From Paragorgia papillata (Eukaryota > Cnidaria > Anthozoa > Scleralcyonacea > Coralliidae), in assembly GCA_035771165.1 (NCBI GenBank), contig JAWNZC010000421.1, positions 1,994,001 through 2,058,000 of the forward strand: a stretch of DNA of 64,000 nucleotides, read 5' to 3'. Shown piece after piece: positions 46,601-59,800 of the stretch; the stretch's first letter is position 1, and each line of letters starts with the position of its first letter. The notes under the pieces are model-generated. The model was not told the origin of the DNA and did no database searches. It worked only from the letters and a program-made list of their open reading frames with translations. The translations under genes and the position numbers were made by a program.

Positions 46601-49600
46601 ATTTTGACCTTGTTATTTGGCGATGGTTATTCGGTGGTTATTTTGACCTTGTTATTTGACGATGGTTATTCGGTGGTTATTTTGACCTTGTTATTTGGCG
46701 ATGGTTATTCGGTGGTTATTTTCACCTTGTTATTTGGCGATGGTTATCCGGTGGTTATTTTCACCTTGTTATTTGGCGATGGTTATTCGGTGGTTATTTT
46801 CACCTTGTTATTTGGCGATGGTTATTCGGTGGTTATTTTCACCTTGTTATTTGGCGATGGTTATTCGGTGGTTATTTTGACCTTGTTATTTGGCGATGGT
46901 TATTCGGTGGTTATTTTCAACTTGTTATTTGGCGATGGTTATTCGGTGGTTATTTTGACCTTGTTATTTGGCGATGGTTATTCGGTGGTTATTTTGACCT
47001 TGTTATTTGGCGATGGTTATTCGGTGGTTATTTTCACCTTGTTATTTGGCGATGGTTATCCGGTGGTTATTTTCACCTTGTTATTTGGCGATGGTTATTC
47101 GGTGGTTATTTTCACCTTGTTATTTGGCGATGGTTATTCGGTGGTTATTTTCACCTTGTTATTTGGCGATGGTTATTCGGTGGTTATTTTCACCTTGTTA
47201 TTTGGCGATGGTTATTCGGTGGTTATTTTGACCTTGTTATTTGGCGATGGTTATGCGGTGGTTATTTTCAACTTGTTATTTGGCGATGGTTATTCGGTGG
47301 TTATTTTGACCTTGTTATTTGGCGATGGTTATTCGGTGGTTATTTTGACCTTGTTATTTGGCGATGGTTATTCGGTGGTTATTTTCACATTGTTATTTGG
47401 CGATGGTTATCCGGTGGTTATTTTCACCTTGTTATTTGGCGATGGTTATTCGGTGGTTATTTTCACCTTGTTACTTGACGATGGTTATTCGGTGGTTATT
47501 TTCAACTTGTTATTTGGCGATGGTTATTCGGTGGTTATTTTGACCTTGTTATTTGGCGATGGTTATTCGGTGGTTATTTTGACCTTGTTATTTGACGATG
47601 GTTATTCGGTGGTTATTTTCACCTTGTTATTTGGGGATGGTTATTCGGTGGTTATTTTCACCTTGTTGTTTGGCGATGGTTATTCGGTGGTTATTTTCAC
47701 CTTGTTATTTGGCGATGGTTATCCGGTGGTTATTTTCACCTTGTTATTTGGCGATGGTTATTCGGTGGTTATTTTCACCTTGTTATTTGGCGATGGTTAT
47801 TCGGTGGTTATTTTCACATTGTTATTTGGCGATGGTTATTCGGTGGTTATTTTGACCTTGTTATTTGGCGATGGTTATTCGGTGGTTATTTTCACCTTGT
47901 TATTTGACGATGGTTATTCGGTGGTTATTTTCACCTTCTTATTTGGCGATGGTTATTCGTTGGTTATTTTGACCTTGTTATTTGGCGATGGTTATCCGGT
48001 TGTTATTTTCACCTTGTTATTTGACGATGGTTATTCGGTGGTTATTTTGACCTTGTTATTTGACGATGGTTATTCGGTGGTTATTTTGACCTTGTTATTT
48101 GACGATGGTTATTCGGTGGTTATTTTCACCTTGTTATTTGGCGATGGTTATTCGGTGGTTATTTTCACCTTGTTATTTGGCGATGGTTATTCGGTGGTTA
48201 TTTTCACCTTGTTATTTCGCGATGGTTATCCGGTGGTTATTTTCAACTTGTTATTTGGCGATGGTTATTCGGTGGTTATTTTGACCTTGTTATTTGACGA
48301 TGGTTATTCGGTGGTTATTTTGACCTTGTTATTTGGCGATGGTTATTCGGTGGTTATTTTCACCTTGTTATTTGGCGATGGTTATCCGGTGGTTATTTTC
48401 ACCTTGTTATTTGGCGATGGTTATTCGGTGGTTATTTTCACCTTGTTATTTGGCGATGGTTATTCGGTGGTTATTTTCACCTTGTTATTTGCCGATGGTT
48501 ATTCGGTGGTTATTTTCACCTTGTTATTTGGCGATGGTTATTCGGTGGTTATTTTGACCTTGTTATTTGGCGATGGTTATGCGGTGGTTATTTTCAACTT
48601 GTTATTTGGCGATGGTTATTCGGTGGTTATTTTGACCTTGTTATTTGGCGATGGTTATTCGGTGGTTATTTTGACCTTGTTATTTGGCGATGGTTATTCG
48701 GTGGTTATTTTCACATTGTTATTTGGCGATGGTTATCCGGTGGTTATTTTCACCTTGTTATTTGGCGATGGTTATTCGGTGGTTATTTTCACCTTGTTAT
48801 TTGACGATGGTTATTCGGTGGTTATTTTCACCTTGTTATTTGGCGATGGTTATTCGGTGGTTATTTTCACCTTGTTATTTGGCGATGGTTATTCGGTGGT
48901 TATTTTCACCTTGTTATTTGGCGATGGTTATTCGGTGGTTATTTTCACCTTGTTATTTGGCGATGGTTATTCGGTGGTTATTTTCACCTTGTTATTTGGC
49001 GATGGTTATTCGGTGGTTATTTTGACCTTGTTATTTGGCGATGGTTATTCGGTGGTTATTTTCAACTTGTTATTTGGCGATGGTTATTCGGTGGTTATTT
49101 TGACCTTGTTATTTGGCGATGGTTATTCGGTGGTTATTTTGACCTTGTTATTTGGCGATGGTTATTCGGTGGTTATTTTCACCTTGTTATTTGGCGATGG
49201 TTATTCCGGTGGTTATTTTCACCTTGTTATTTGGCGATGGTTATTCGGTGGTTATTTTCACCTTGTTATTTGGCGATGGTTATTCGGTGGTTATTTTCAC
49301 CTTGTTATTTGGCGATGGTTATTCGGTGGTTATTTTCACCTTGTTATTTGGCGATGGTTATTCGGTGGTTATTTTGACCTTGTTATTTGGCGATGGTTAT
49401 GCGGTGGTTATTTTCAACTTGTTATTTGGCGATGGTTATTCGGTGGTTATTTTGACCTTGTTATTTGGCGATGGTTATTCGGTGGTTATTTTGACCTTGT
49501 TATTTGGCGATGGTTATTCGGTGGTTATTTTCACATTGTTATTTGGCGATGGTTATCCGGTGGTTATTTTCACCTTGTTATTTGGCGATGGTTATTCGGT

Positions 49601-52600
49601 GGTTATTTTCACCTTGTTACTTGACGATGGTTATTCGGTGGTTATTTTCAACTTGTTATTTGGCGATGGTTATTCGGTGGTTATTTTGACCTTGTTATTT
49701 GGCGATGGTTATTCGGTGGTTATTTTGACCTTGTTATTTGACGATGGTTATTCGGTGGTTATTTTCACCTTGTTATTTGGGGATGGTTATTCGGTGGTTA
49801 TTTTCACCTTGTTGTTTGGCGATGGTTATTCGGTGGTTATTTTCACCTTGTTATTTGGCGATGGTTATCCGGTGGTTATTTTCACCTTGTTATTTGGCGA
49901 TGGTTATTCGGTGGTTATTTTCACCTTGTTATTTGGCGATGGTTATTCGGTGGTTATTTTCACCTTGTTATTTGGCGATGGTTATTCGGTGGTTATTTTG
50001 ACCTTGTTGTTTGGCGATGGTTATTCGGTGGTTATTTTCACCTTGTTATTTGACGATGGTTATTCGGTGGTTATTTTCACCTTGTTATTTGGCGATGGTT
50101 ATTCGGTGGTTATTTTGACCTTGTTATTTGGCGATGGTTATTCGGTGGTTATTTTCACCTTGTTATTTGACGATGGTTATTCGGTGGTTATTTTGACCTT
50201 GTTATTTGACGATGGTTATTCGGTGGTTATTTTGACCTTGTTATTTGACGATGGTTATTCGGTGGTTATTTTCACCTTGTTATTTGGCGATGGTTATTCG
50301 GTGGTTATTTTCACCTTGTTATTTGGCGATGGTTATTCGGTGGTTATTTTCACCTTGTTATTTCGCGATGGTTATCCGGTGGTTATTTTCAACTTGTTAT
50401 TTGGCGATGGTTATTCGGTGGTTATTTTGACCTTGTTATTTGACGATGGTTATTCGGTGGTTATTTGACCTTGTTATTTGGCGATGGTTATTCGGTGGTT
50501 ATTTTCACCTTGTTATTTGGCGATGGTTATCCGGTGGTTATTTTCACCTTGTTATTTGGCGATGGTTATTCGGTGGTTATTTTCACCTTGTTATTTGGCG
50601 ATGGTTATTCGGTGGTTATTTTCACCTTGTTATTTGCCGATGGTTATTCGGTGGTTATTTTCACCTTGTTATTTGGCGATGGTTATTCGGTGGTTATTTT
50701 GACCTTGTTATTTGGCGATGGTTATGCGGTGGTTATTTTCAACTTGTTATTTGGCGATGGTTATTCGGTGGTTATTTTGACCTTGTTATTTGGCGATGGT
50801 TATTCGGTGGTTATTTTGACCTTGTTATTAGGCGATGGTTATTCGGTGGTTATTTTCACATTGTTATTTGGCGATGGTTATCCGGTGGTTATTTTCACCT
50901 TGTTATTTGGCGATGGTTATTCGGTGGTTATTTTCACCTTGTTATTTGACGATGGTTATTCGGTGGTTATTTTGACCTTGTTATTTGGCGATGGTTATTC
51001 GGTGGTTATTTTGACCTTGTTATTTGACGATGGTTATTCGGTGGTTATTTTCACCTTGTTATTTGGCGATGGTTATTCGGTGGTTATTTTCACCTTGTTA
51101 TTTGTCGATGGTTATCCGATGGTTATTTTCACCTTGTTATTTGGCGATGGTTATTCGGTGGTTATTTTCACCTTGTTATTTGGCGATGGTTATTCGGTGG
51201 TTATTTTCACCTTGTTATTTGGCGATGGTTATTCGGTGGTTATTTTGACCTTGTTATTTGGCGATGGTTATTCGGTGGTTATTTTGACCTTGTTATTTGG
51301 CGATGGTTATTCGGTGGTTATTTTGACCTTGTTATTTGACGATGGTTATTCGGTGGTTATTTTCACCTTGTTATTTGGCGATGGTTATTCGGTGGTTATT
51401 TTCACCTTGTTATTTGGCGATGGTTATCCGGTGGTTATTTTCACCTTGTTATTTGGCGATGGTTATTCGGTGGTTATATTCACCTTGTTATTTTGCGATG
51501 GTTATTCGGTGGTTATTTTCACCTTGTTATTTGGCGATGGTTATTCGGTGGTTATTTTGACCTCGTTATTTGGCGATGGTTATTCGGTGGTTATTTTCAC
51601 CTTGTTATTTGGCGATGGTTATTCGGTGGTTATTTTCACCTTGTTATTTGGCGATGGTTATTCGGTGGTTATTTTGACCTTGTTATTTGGCGATGGTTAT
51701 TCGGTGGTTATTTTCACCTTGTTATTTGGCGATGGTTATTCGGTGGTTATTTTCACCTTGTTATTTGGCGATGGTTATTCGGTGGTTATATTCACCTTGT
51801 TATTTTGCGATGGTTATTCGGTGGTTATTTTCACCTTGTTATTTGGCGATGGTTATTCGGTGGTTATTTTGACCTTGTTATTTGGCGATGGTTATTCGGT
51901 GGTTATTTTCACATTGTTATTTGGCGATGGTTATTCGGTGGTTATTTTGACCTTGTTATTTGGCGATGGTTATTCGGTGGTTATTTTCACCTTGTTATTT
52001 GACGATGGTTATTCGGTGGTTATTTTCACCTTGTTATTTGGCGATGGTTATTCGTTGGTTATTTTGACCTTGTTATTTGGCGATGGTTATCCGGTGGTTA
52101 TTTTCACCTTGTTATTTGACGATGGTTATTCGGTGGTTATTTTGACCTTGTTATTTGACGATGGTTATTCGGTGGTTATTTTGACCTTGTTATTTGACGA
52201 TGGTTATTCGGTGGTTATTTTCACCTTGTTATTTGGCGATGGTTATTCGGTGGTTATTTTCACCTTGTTATTTGGCGATGGTTATTCGGTGGTTATTTTC
52301 ACCTTGTTATTTCGCGATGGTTATCCGGTGGTTATTTTCAACTTGTTATTTGGCGATGGTTATTCGGTGGTTATTTTGACCTTGTTATTTGACGATGGTT
52401 ATTCGGTGGTTATTTTGACCTTGTTATTTGGCGATGGTTATTCGGTGGTTATTTTCACCTTGTTATTTGGCGATGGTTATTCGGTGGTTATTTTCACCTT
52501 GTTATTTGGCGATGGTTATTCGGTGGTTATTTTGACCTTGTTATTTGGCGATGGTTATGCGGTGGTTATTTTCAACTTGTTATTTGGCGATGGTTATTCG

Positions 52601-55600
52601 GTGGTTATTTTGACCTTGTTATTTGGCGATGGTTATTCGGTGGTTATTTTGACCTTGTTATTTGGCGATGGTTATTCGGTGGTTATTTTCACATTGTTAT
52701 TTGGCGATGGTTATCCGGTGGTTATTTTGACCTTGTTATTTGACGATGGTTATTCGGTGGTTATTTTCACCTTGTTATTTGACGATGGTTATTCGGTGGT
52801 TATTTTGACCTTGTTATTTGGCGATGGTTATTCGGTGGTTATTTTGACCTTGTTATTTGACGATGGTTATTCGGTGGTTATTTTCACCTTGTTATTTGGC
52901 GATGGTTATTCGGTGGTTATTTTGACCTTGTTATTTGGCGATGGTTATTCGGTGGTTATTTTGACCTTGTTATTTGGCGATGGTTATTCGGTGGTTATTT
53001 TGACCTTGTTATTTGGCGATGGTTATTCGGTGGTTATTTTCACCTTGTTACTTGACGATGGTTATTCGGTGGTTATTTTCAACTTGTTATTTGGCGATGG
53101 TTATCCGGTGGTTATTTTCACCTTGTTACTTGACGATGGTTATTCGGTGGTTATTTTCAACTTGTTATTTGGCGATGGTTATTCGGTGGTTATTTTGACC
53201 TTGTTATTTGGCGATGGTTATTCGGTGGTTATTTTGACCTTGTTATTTGGCGATGGTTATTCGGTGGTTATTTTCACCTTGTTATTTGGCGATGGTTATC
53301 CGGTGGTTATTTTCACCTTGTTATTTGACGATTGTTATTCGGTGGTTATTTTGACCTTGTTATTTGACGATGGTTATTCGGTGGTTATTTTGACCTTGTT
53401 ATTTGGCGATGGTTATCCGGTGGTTATTTTCACCTTGTTACTTGACGATGGTTATTCGGTGGTTATTTTCAACTTGTTATTTGGCGATGGTTATTCGGTG
53501 GTTATTTTGACCTTGTTATTTGGCGATGGTTATTCGGTGGTTATTTTGACCTTGTTATTTGGCGATGGTTATTCGGTGGTTATTTTCACCTTGTTATTTG
53601 GCGATGGTTATTCGGTGGTTATTTTGACCTTGTTATTTGACGATGGTTATTCGGTGGTTATTTTCACCTTGTTATTTGGCGATGGTTATTCGGTGGTTAT
53701 TTTGACCTTGTTATTTGACGATGGTTATTCGGTGGTTATTTTCACCTTGTTATTTGGCGATGGTTATCCGGTGGTTATTTTCACCTTGTTATTTGGCGAT
53801 GGTTATCCGGTGGTTATTTTCACCTTGTTATTTGGCGATGGTTATTCGGTGGTTATTTTCACATTGTTATTTGGCGATGGTTATCCGGTGGTTATTTTCA
53901 CCTTGTTATTTGGCGATGGTTATTCGGTGGTTATTTTCACCTTGTTATTTGACGATGGTTATTCGGTGGTTATTTTGACCTTGTTATTTGGCGATGGTTA
54001 TTCGGTGGTTATTTTGACCTTGTTATTTGACGATGGTTATTCGGTGGTTATTTTCACCTTGTTATTTGGCGATGGTTATTCGGTGGTTATTTTCACCTTG
54101 TTATTTGGCGATGGTTATCCGATGGTTATTTTCACCTTGTTATTTGGCGATGGTTATTCGGTGGTTATTTTCACCTTGTTATTTGGCGATGGTTATTCGG
54201 TGGTTATTTTCACCTTGTTATTTGGCGATGGTTATTCGGTGGTTATTTTGACCTTGTTATTTGACGATGGTTATTCGGTGGTTATTTTGACCTTGTTATT
54301 TGGCGATGGTTATTCGGTGGTTATTTTGACCTTGTTATTTGACGATGGTTATTCGGTGGTTATTTTGACCTTGTTATTTGGCGATGGTTATTCGGTGGTT
54401 ATTTTGACCTTGTTATTTGGCGATGGTTATTCGGTGGTTATTTTCACCTTGTTATTTGGCGATGGTTATCCGGTGGTTATTTTCACCTTGTTATTTGGCG
54501 ATGGTTATTCGGTGGTTATATTCACCTTGTTATTTTGCGATGGTTATTCGGTGGTTATTTTCACCTTGTTATTTGGCGATGGTTATTCGGTGGTTATTTT
54601 GACCTTGTTATTTGGCGATGGTTATTCGGTGGTTATTTTCACCTTGTTATTTGGCGATGGTTATTCGGTGGTTATTTTCACCTTGTTATTTGGTGATGGT
54701 TATTCGGTGGTTATTTTGACCTTGTTATTTGGCGATGGTTATTCGGTGGTTATTTTCACCTTGTTATTTGGCGATGGTTATTCGGTGGTTATTTTCACCT
54801 TGTTATTTGGCGATGGTTATTCGGTGGTTATATTGACCTTGTTATTTTGCGATGGTTATTCGGTGGTTATTTTCACCTTGTTATTTGGCGATGGTTATTC
54901 GGTGGTTATTTTGACCTTGTTATTTGGCGATGGTTATTCGGTGGTTATTTTCACCTTGTTATTTGGCGATGGTTATTCGGTGGTTATTTTGACCTTGTTA
55001 TTTGGCGATGGTTATTCGGTGGTTATTTTCACCTTGTTATTTGACGATGGTTATTCGGTGGTTATTTTGACCTTGTTATTTGGCGATGGTTATTCGGTGG
55101 TTATTTTCACCTTGTTATTTGGCGATGGTTATTCGGTGGTTATTTTGACCTTGTTATTTGGCGATGGTTATTCGGTGGTTATTTTCACCTTGTTATTTGG
55201 CGATGGTTATTCGGTGGTTATTTTACCTTGTTATTTGGCGATGGTTATTCGGTGGTTATTTTCACCTTGTTATTTGGCGATGGTTATTCGGTGGTTATTT
55301 TGACCTTGTTATTTGACGATGGTTATTCGGTGGTTATTTTGACCTTGTTATTTGGCGATGGTTATTCGGTGGTTATTTTCACCTTGTTATTTGGCGATGG
55401 TTATTCGGTGGTTATTTTCACCTTGTTATTTGGCGATGGTTATTCGGTGGTTATTTTCACCTTGTTATTTGGCGATGGTTATTCGGTGGTTATTTTCACC
55501 TTGTTATTTGGCGATGGTTATTCGGTGGTTATTTTGACCTTGTTATTTGGCGATGGTTATTCGGTGGTTATTTTGACCTTGTTATTTGGCGATGGTTTAT

Positions 55601-58600
55601 TCGGTGGTTATTTTGACCTTGTTATTTGGCGATGGTTATTCGGTGGTTATTTTCACCTTGTTATTTGGCGATGGTTATCCGATGGTTATTTTCACCTTGT
55701 TATTTGGCGATGGTTATTCGGTGGTTATTTTCACCTTGTTATTTGGCGATGGTTATTCGGTGGTTATTTTCACCTTGTTATTTGGCGATGGTTATTCGGT
55801 GGTTATTTTGACCTTGTTATTTGACGATGGTTATTCGGTGGTTATTTTGACCTTGTTATTTGGCGATGGTTATTCGGTGGTTATTTTGACCTTGTTATTT
55901 GACGATGGTTATTCGGTGGTTATTTTGACCTTGTTATTTGGCGATGGTTATTCGGTGGTTATTTTGACCTTGTTATTTGGCGATGGTTTATTCGGTGGTT
56001 ATTTTCACCTTGTTATTTGGCGATGGTTATCCGGTGGTTATTTTCACCTTGTTATTTGGCGATGGTTATTCGGTGGTTATTTTCACCTTGTTATTTTGCG
56101 ATGGTTATTCGGTGGTTATTTTCACCTTGTTATTTGGCGATGGTTATTCGGTGGTTATTTTGACCTTGTTATTTGGCGATGGTTATTCGGTGGTTATTTT
56201 CACCTTGTTATTTGGCGATGGTTATTCGGTGGTTATTTTCACCTTGTTATTTGGCGATGGTTATTCGGTGGTTATTTTGACCTTGTTATTTGGCGATGGT
56301 TATTCGGTGGTTATTTTCACCTTGTTATTTGGCGATGGTTATTCGGTGGTTATTTTCACCTTGTTATTTGGCGATGGTTATTCGGTGGTTATATTCACCT
56401 TGTTATTTTGCGATGGTTATTCGGTGGTTATTTTCACCTTGTTATTTGGCGATGGTTATTCGGTGGTTATTTTGACCTTGTTATTTGGCGATGGTTATTC
56501 GGTGGTTATTTTCACCTTGTTATTTGGCGATGGTTATTCGGTGGTTATTTTGACCTTGTTATTTGGCGATGGTTATTCGGTGGTTATTTTGACCTTGTTA
56601 TTTGGCGATGGTTATTCGGTGGTTATTTTGACCTTGTTATTTGGCGATGGTTATTCGGTGGTTATTTTCACCTTGTTATTTGGCGATGGTTATTCGGTGG
56701 TTATTTTGACCTTGTTATTTGGCGATGGTTATTCGGTGGTTATTTTCACCTTGTTATTTGGCGATGGTTATTCGGTGGTTATTTTCACCTTGTTATTTGG
56801 CGATGGTTATTCGGTGGTTATTTTCACCTTGTTATTTTGCGATGGTTATTCGGTGGTTATTTTGACCTTGTTATTTGACGATGGTTATTCGGTGGTTATT
56901 TTGACCTTGTTATTTGGCGATGGTTATTCGGTGGTTATTTTGACCTTGTTATTTGGCGATGGTTATTCGGTGGTTATTTTCACCTTGTTATTTGGCGATG
57001 GTTATTCGGTGGTTATTTTGACCTTGTTATTTGGCGATGGTTATTCGGTGGTTATTTTGACCTTGTTATTTGGCGATGGTTATTCGGTGGTTATTTTCAC
57101 CTTGTTATTTGGCGATGGTTATTCGGTGGTTATTTTGACCTTGTTATTTGGCGATGGTTATTCGGTGGTTATTTTGACCTTGTTATTTGGCGATGGTTAT
57201 TCGGTGGTTATTTTGACCTTGTTATTTGGCGATGGTTATTCGGTGGTTATTTTCACCTTGTTATTTGGCGATGGTTATTCGGTGGTTATTTTGACCTTGT
57301 TATTTGGCGATGGTTATTCGGTGGTTATTTTGACCTTGTTATTTGACGATGGTTATTCGGTGGTTATTTTCACCTTGTTATTTGGCGATGGTTATTCGGT
57401 GGTTATTTTGACCTTGTTATTTGGCGATGGTTATTCGGTGGTTATTTTCACCTTGTTATTTGGCGATGGTTTATTCGGTGGTTATTTTCACCTTGTTATT
57501 TGGCGATGGTTATTCGGTGGTTATTTTGACCTTGTTATTTGGCGATGGTATTCGGTGGTTATTTTCACCTTGTTATTTGGCGATGGTTATTCGGTGGTTA
57601 TTTTGACCTTGTTATTTGGCGATGGTTATTCGGTGGTTATTTTGACCTTGTTATTTGACGATGGTTATTCGGTGGTTATTTTCACCTTGTTATTTGGCGA
57701 TGGTTATTCGGTGGTTATTTTCACCTTGTTATTTGGCGATGGTTATTCGGTGGTTATTTTCACCTTGTTATTTGGCGATGGTTATTCGGTGGTTATTTTC
57801 ACCTTGTTATTTGGCGATGGTTATTCGGTGGTTATTTTCACCTTGTTATTTGGCGATGGTTATTCGGTGGTTATTTTGACCTTGTTATTTGACGATGGTT
57901 ATTCGGTGGTTATTTTGACCTTGTTATTTGGCGATGGTTATTCGGTGGTTATTTTGACCTTGTTATTTGGACGATGGTTATTCGGTGGTTATTTTCACCT
58001 TGTTATTTGGCGATGGTTATTCGGTGGTTATTTTCACCTTGTTATTTGGCGATGGTTATTCCGGTGGTTATTTTCACCTTGTTATTTGGCGATGGTTATT
58101 CGGTGGTTATTTTCACCTTGTTATTTGGCGATGGTTATTCGGTGGTTATTTTGACCTTGTTATTTGGCGATGGTTATTCGGTGGTTATTTTCACCTTGTT
58201 ATTTGGCGATGGTTATTCGGTGGTTTATTTTCACCTTGTTATTTGGCGATGGTTATTCGGTGGTTATTTTCACCTTGTTATTTGGCGATGGTTATTCGGT
58301 GGTTATTTTCACCTTGTTATTTGGCGATGGTTATTCGGTGGTTATTTTCACCTTGTTATTTGGCGATGGTTATTCGGTGGTTATTTTCACCTTGTTATTT
58401 GGCGATGGTTATTCGGTGGTTATTTTCACCTTGTTATTTGGCGATGGTTATTCGGTGGTTATTTTCACCTTGTTATTTGGCGATGGTTATTCGGTGGTTA
58501 TTTTCACCTTGTTATTTGGCGATGGTTATTCGGTGGTTATTTTTCACCTTGTTATTTGGCGATGGTTATTCGGTGGTTATTTTCACCTTGTTATTTGGCG

Positions 58601-59800
58601 ATGGTTATTCGGTGGTTATTTTCACCTTGTTATTTGGCGATGGTTATTCGGTGGTTATTTTCACCTTGTTATTTGGCGATGGTTATTCGGTGGTTATTTT
58701 CACCTTGTTATTTGGCGATGGTTATTCGGTGGTTATTTTGACCTTGTTATTTGGCGATGGTTATTCGGTGGTTATTTTCACCTTGTTATTTGGCGATGGT
58801 TATTCGGTGGTTATTTTCACCTTGTTATTTGGCGATGGTTATTCGGTGGTTATTTTCACCTTGTTATTTTGCGATGGTTATTCGGTGGTTATTTTCACCT
58901 TGTTATTTGGCGATGGTTATTCGGTGGTTATTTTGACCTTGTTATTTGGCGATGGTTATTCGGTGGTTATTTTCACCTTGTTTATTTGGCGATGGTTATT
59001 CGGTGGTTATTTTGACCTTGTTATTTGGCGATGGTTATTCGGTGGTTATTTTGACCTTGTTATTTGGCGATGGTTATTCGGTGGTTATTTTGACCTTGTT
59101 ATTTGGCGATGGTTATTCGGTGGTTATTTTGACCTTGTTATTTGGCGATGGTTATTCGGTGGTTATTTTCACCTTGTTATTTGGCGATGGTTATTCGGTG
59201 GTTATTTTCACCTTGTTATTTGGCGATGGTTATTCGGTGGTTATTTTCACCTTGTTATTTGGCGATGGTTATTCGGTGGTTATTTTCACCTTGTTATTTG
59301 GCGATGGTTATTCGGTGGTTATTTTGACCTTGTTATTTGGCGATGGTTATTCGGTGGTTATTTTGACCTTGTTATTTGGCGATGGTTATTCGGTGGTTAT
59401 TTTGACCTTGTTATTTGGCGATGGTTATTCGGTGGTTATTTTCACCTTGTTATTTGGCGATGGTTATTCGGTGGTTATTTTGACCTTGTTATTTGGCGAT
59501 GGTTATTCGGTGGTTATTTTGACCTTGTTATTTGGCGATGGTTATTCGGTGGTTATTTTGACCTTGTTATTTGGCGATGGTTATTCGGTGGTTATTTTGA
59601 CCTTGTTATTTGGCGATGGTTATTCGGTGGTTATTTTCACCTTGTTATTTGGCGATGGTTATTCGGTGGTTATTTTCACCTTGTTATTTGGCGATGGTTA
59701 TTCGGTGGTTATTTTCACCTTGTTATTTGGCGATGGTTATTCGGTGGTTATTTTCACCTTGTTATTTGGCGATGGTTATTCGGTGGTTATTTTCCACCTT
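43630..59800 (+). repeat. Satellite zone 4: 39-bp monomer (type B), roughly 415 copies
   Basis: Pure 39-bp monomers with a small set of recurring substitutions (g/c in TTTT(G/C)ACC, aact, gacgatgg, tatccgg, gttatgcgg, ggatattcgg, tttcgcgatgg, ttttgcgatgg) arranged in repeated patterns. For example, the ggggatggttattcgg variant occurs at about 47632 and 49778, marking a ~2.15-kb duplicated block, and ggatattc recurs 351 bp (9 units) apart near 45220 and 45570. The plus strand is about 77% G+T. Single-base indels become more frequent from about 55.5 kb. Confidence 0.97.

Noticed and set aside
43630..55303. Giant repetitive proteins encoded by the plus strand of the satellite
   Set aside because: Monomers of 39 and 51 bp without an in-frame stop give endless open frames automatically. 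Two plus frames are open together, starts occur in every unit, and single-base indels simply switch between equally open frames. No promoter, intron or unique terminal sequence marks a gene.
32421..59800. CRISPR-like array (short repeats at regular spacing)
   Set aside because: There are no unique spacers; the whole unit repeats. The surrounding genes are animal genes with introns.
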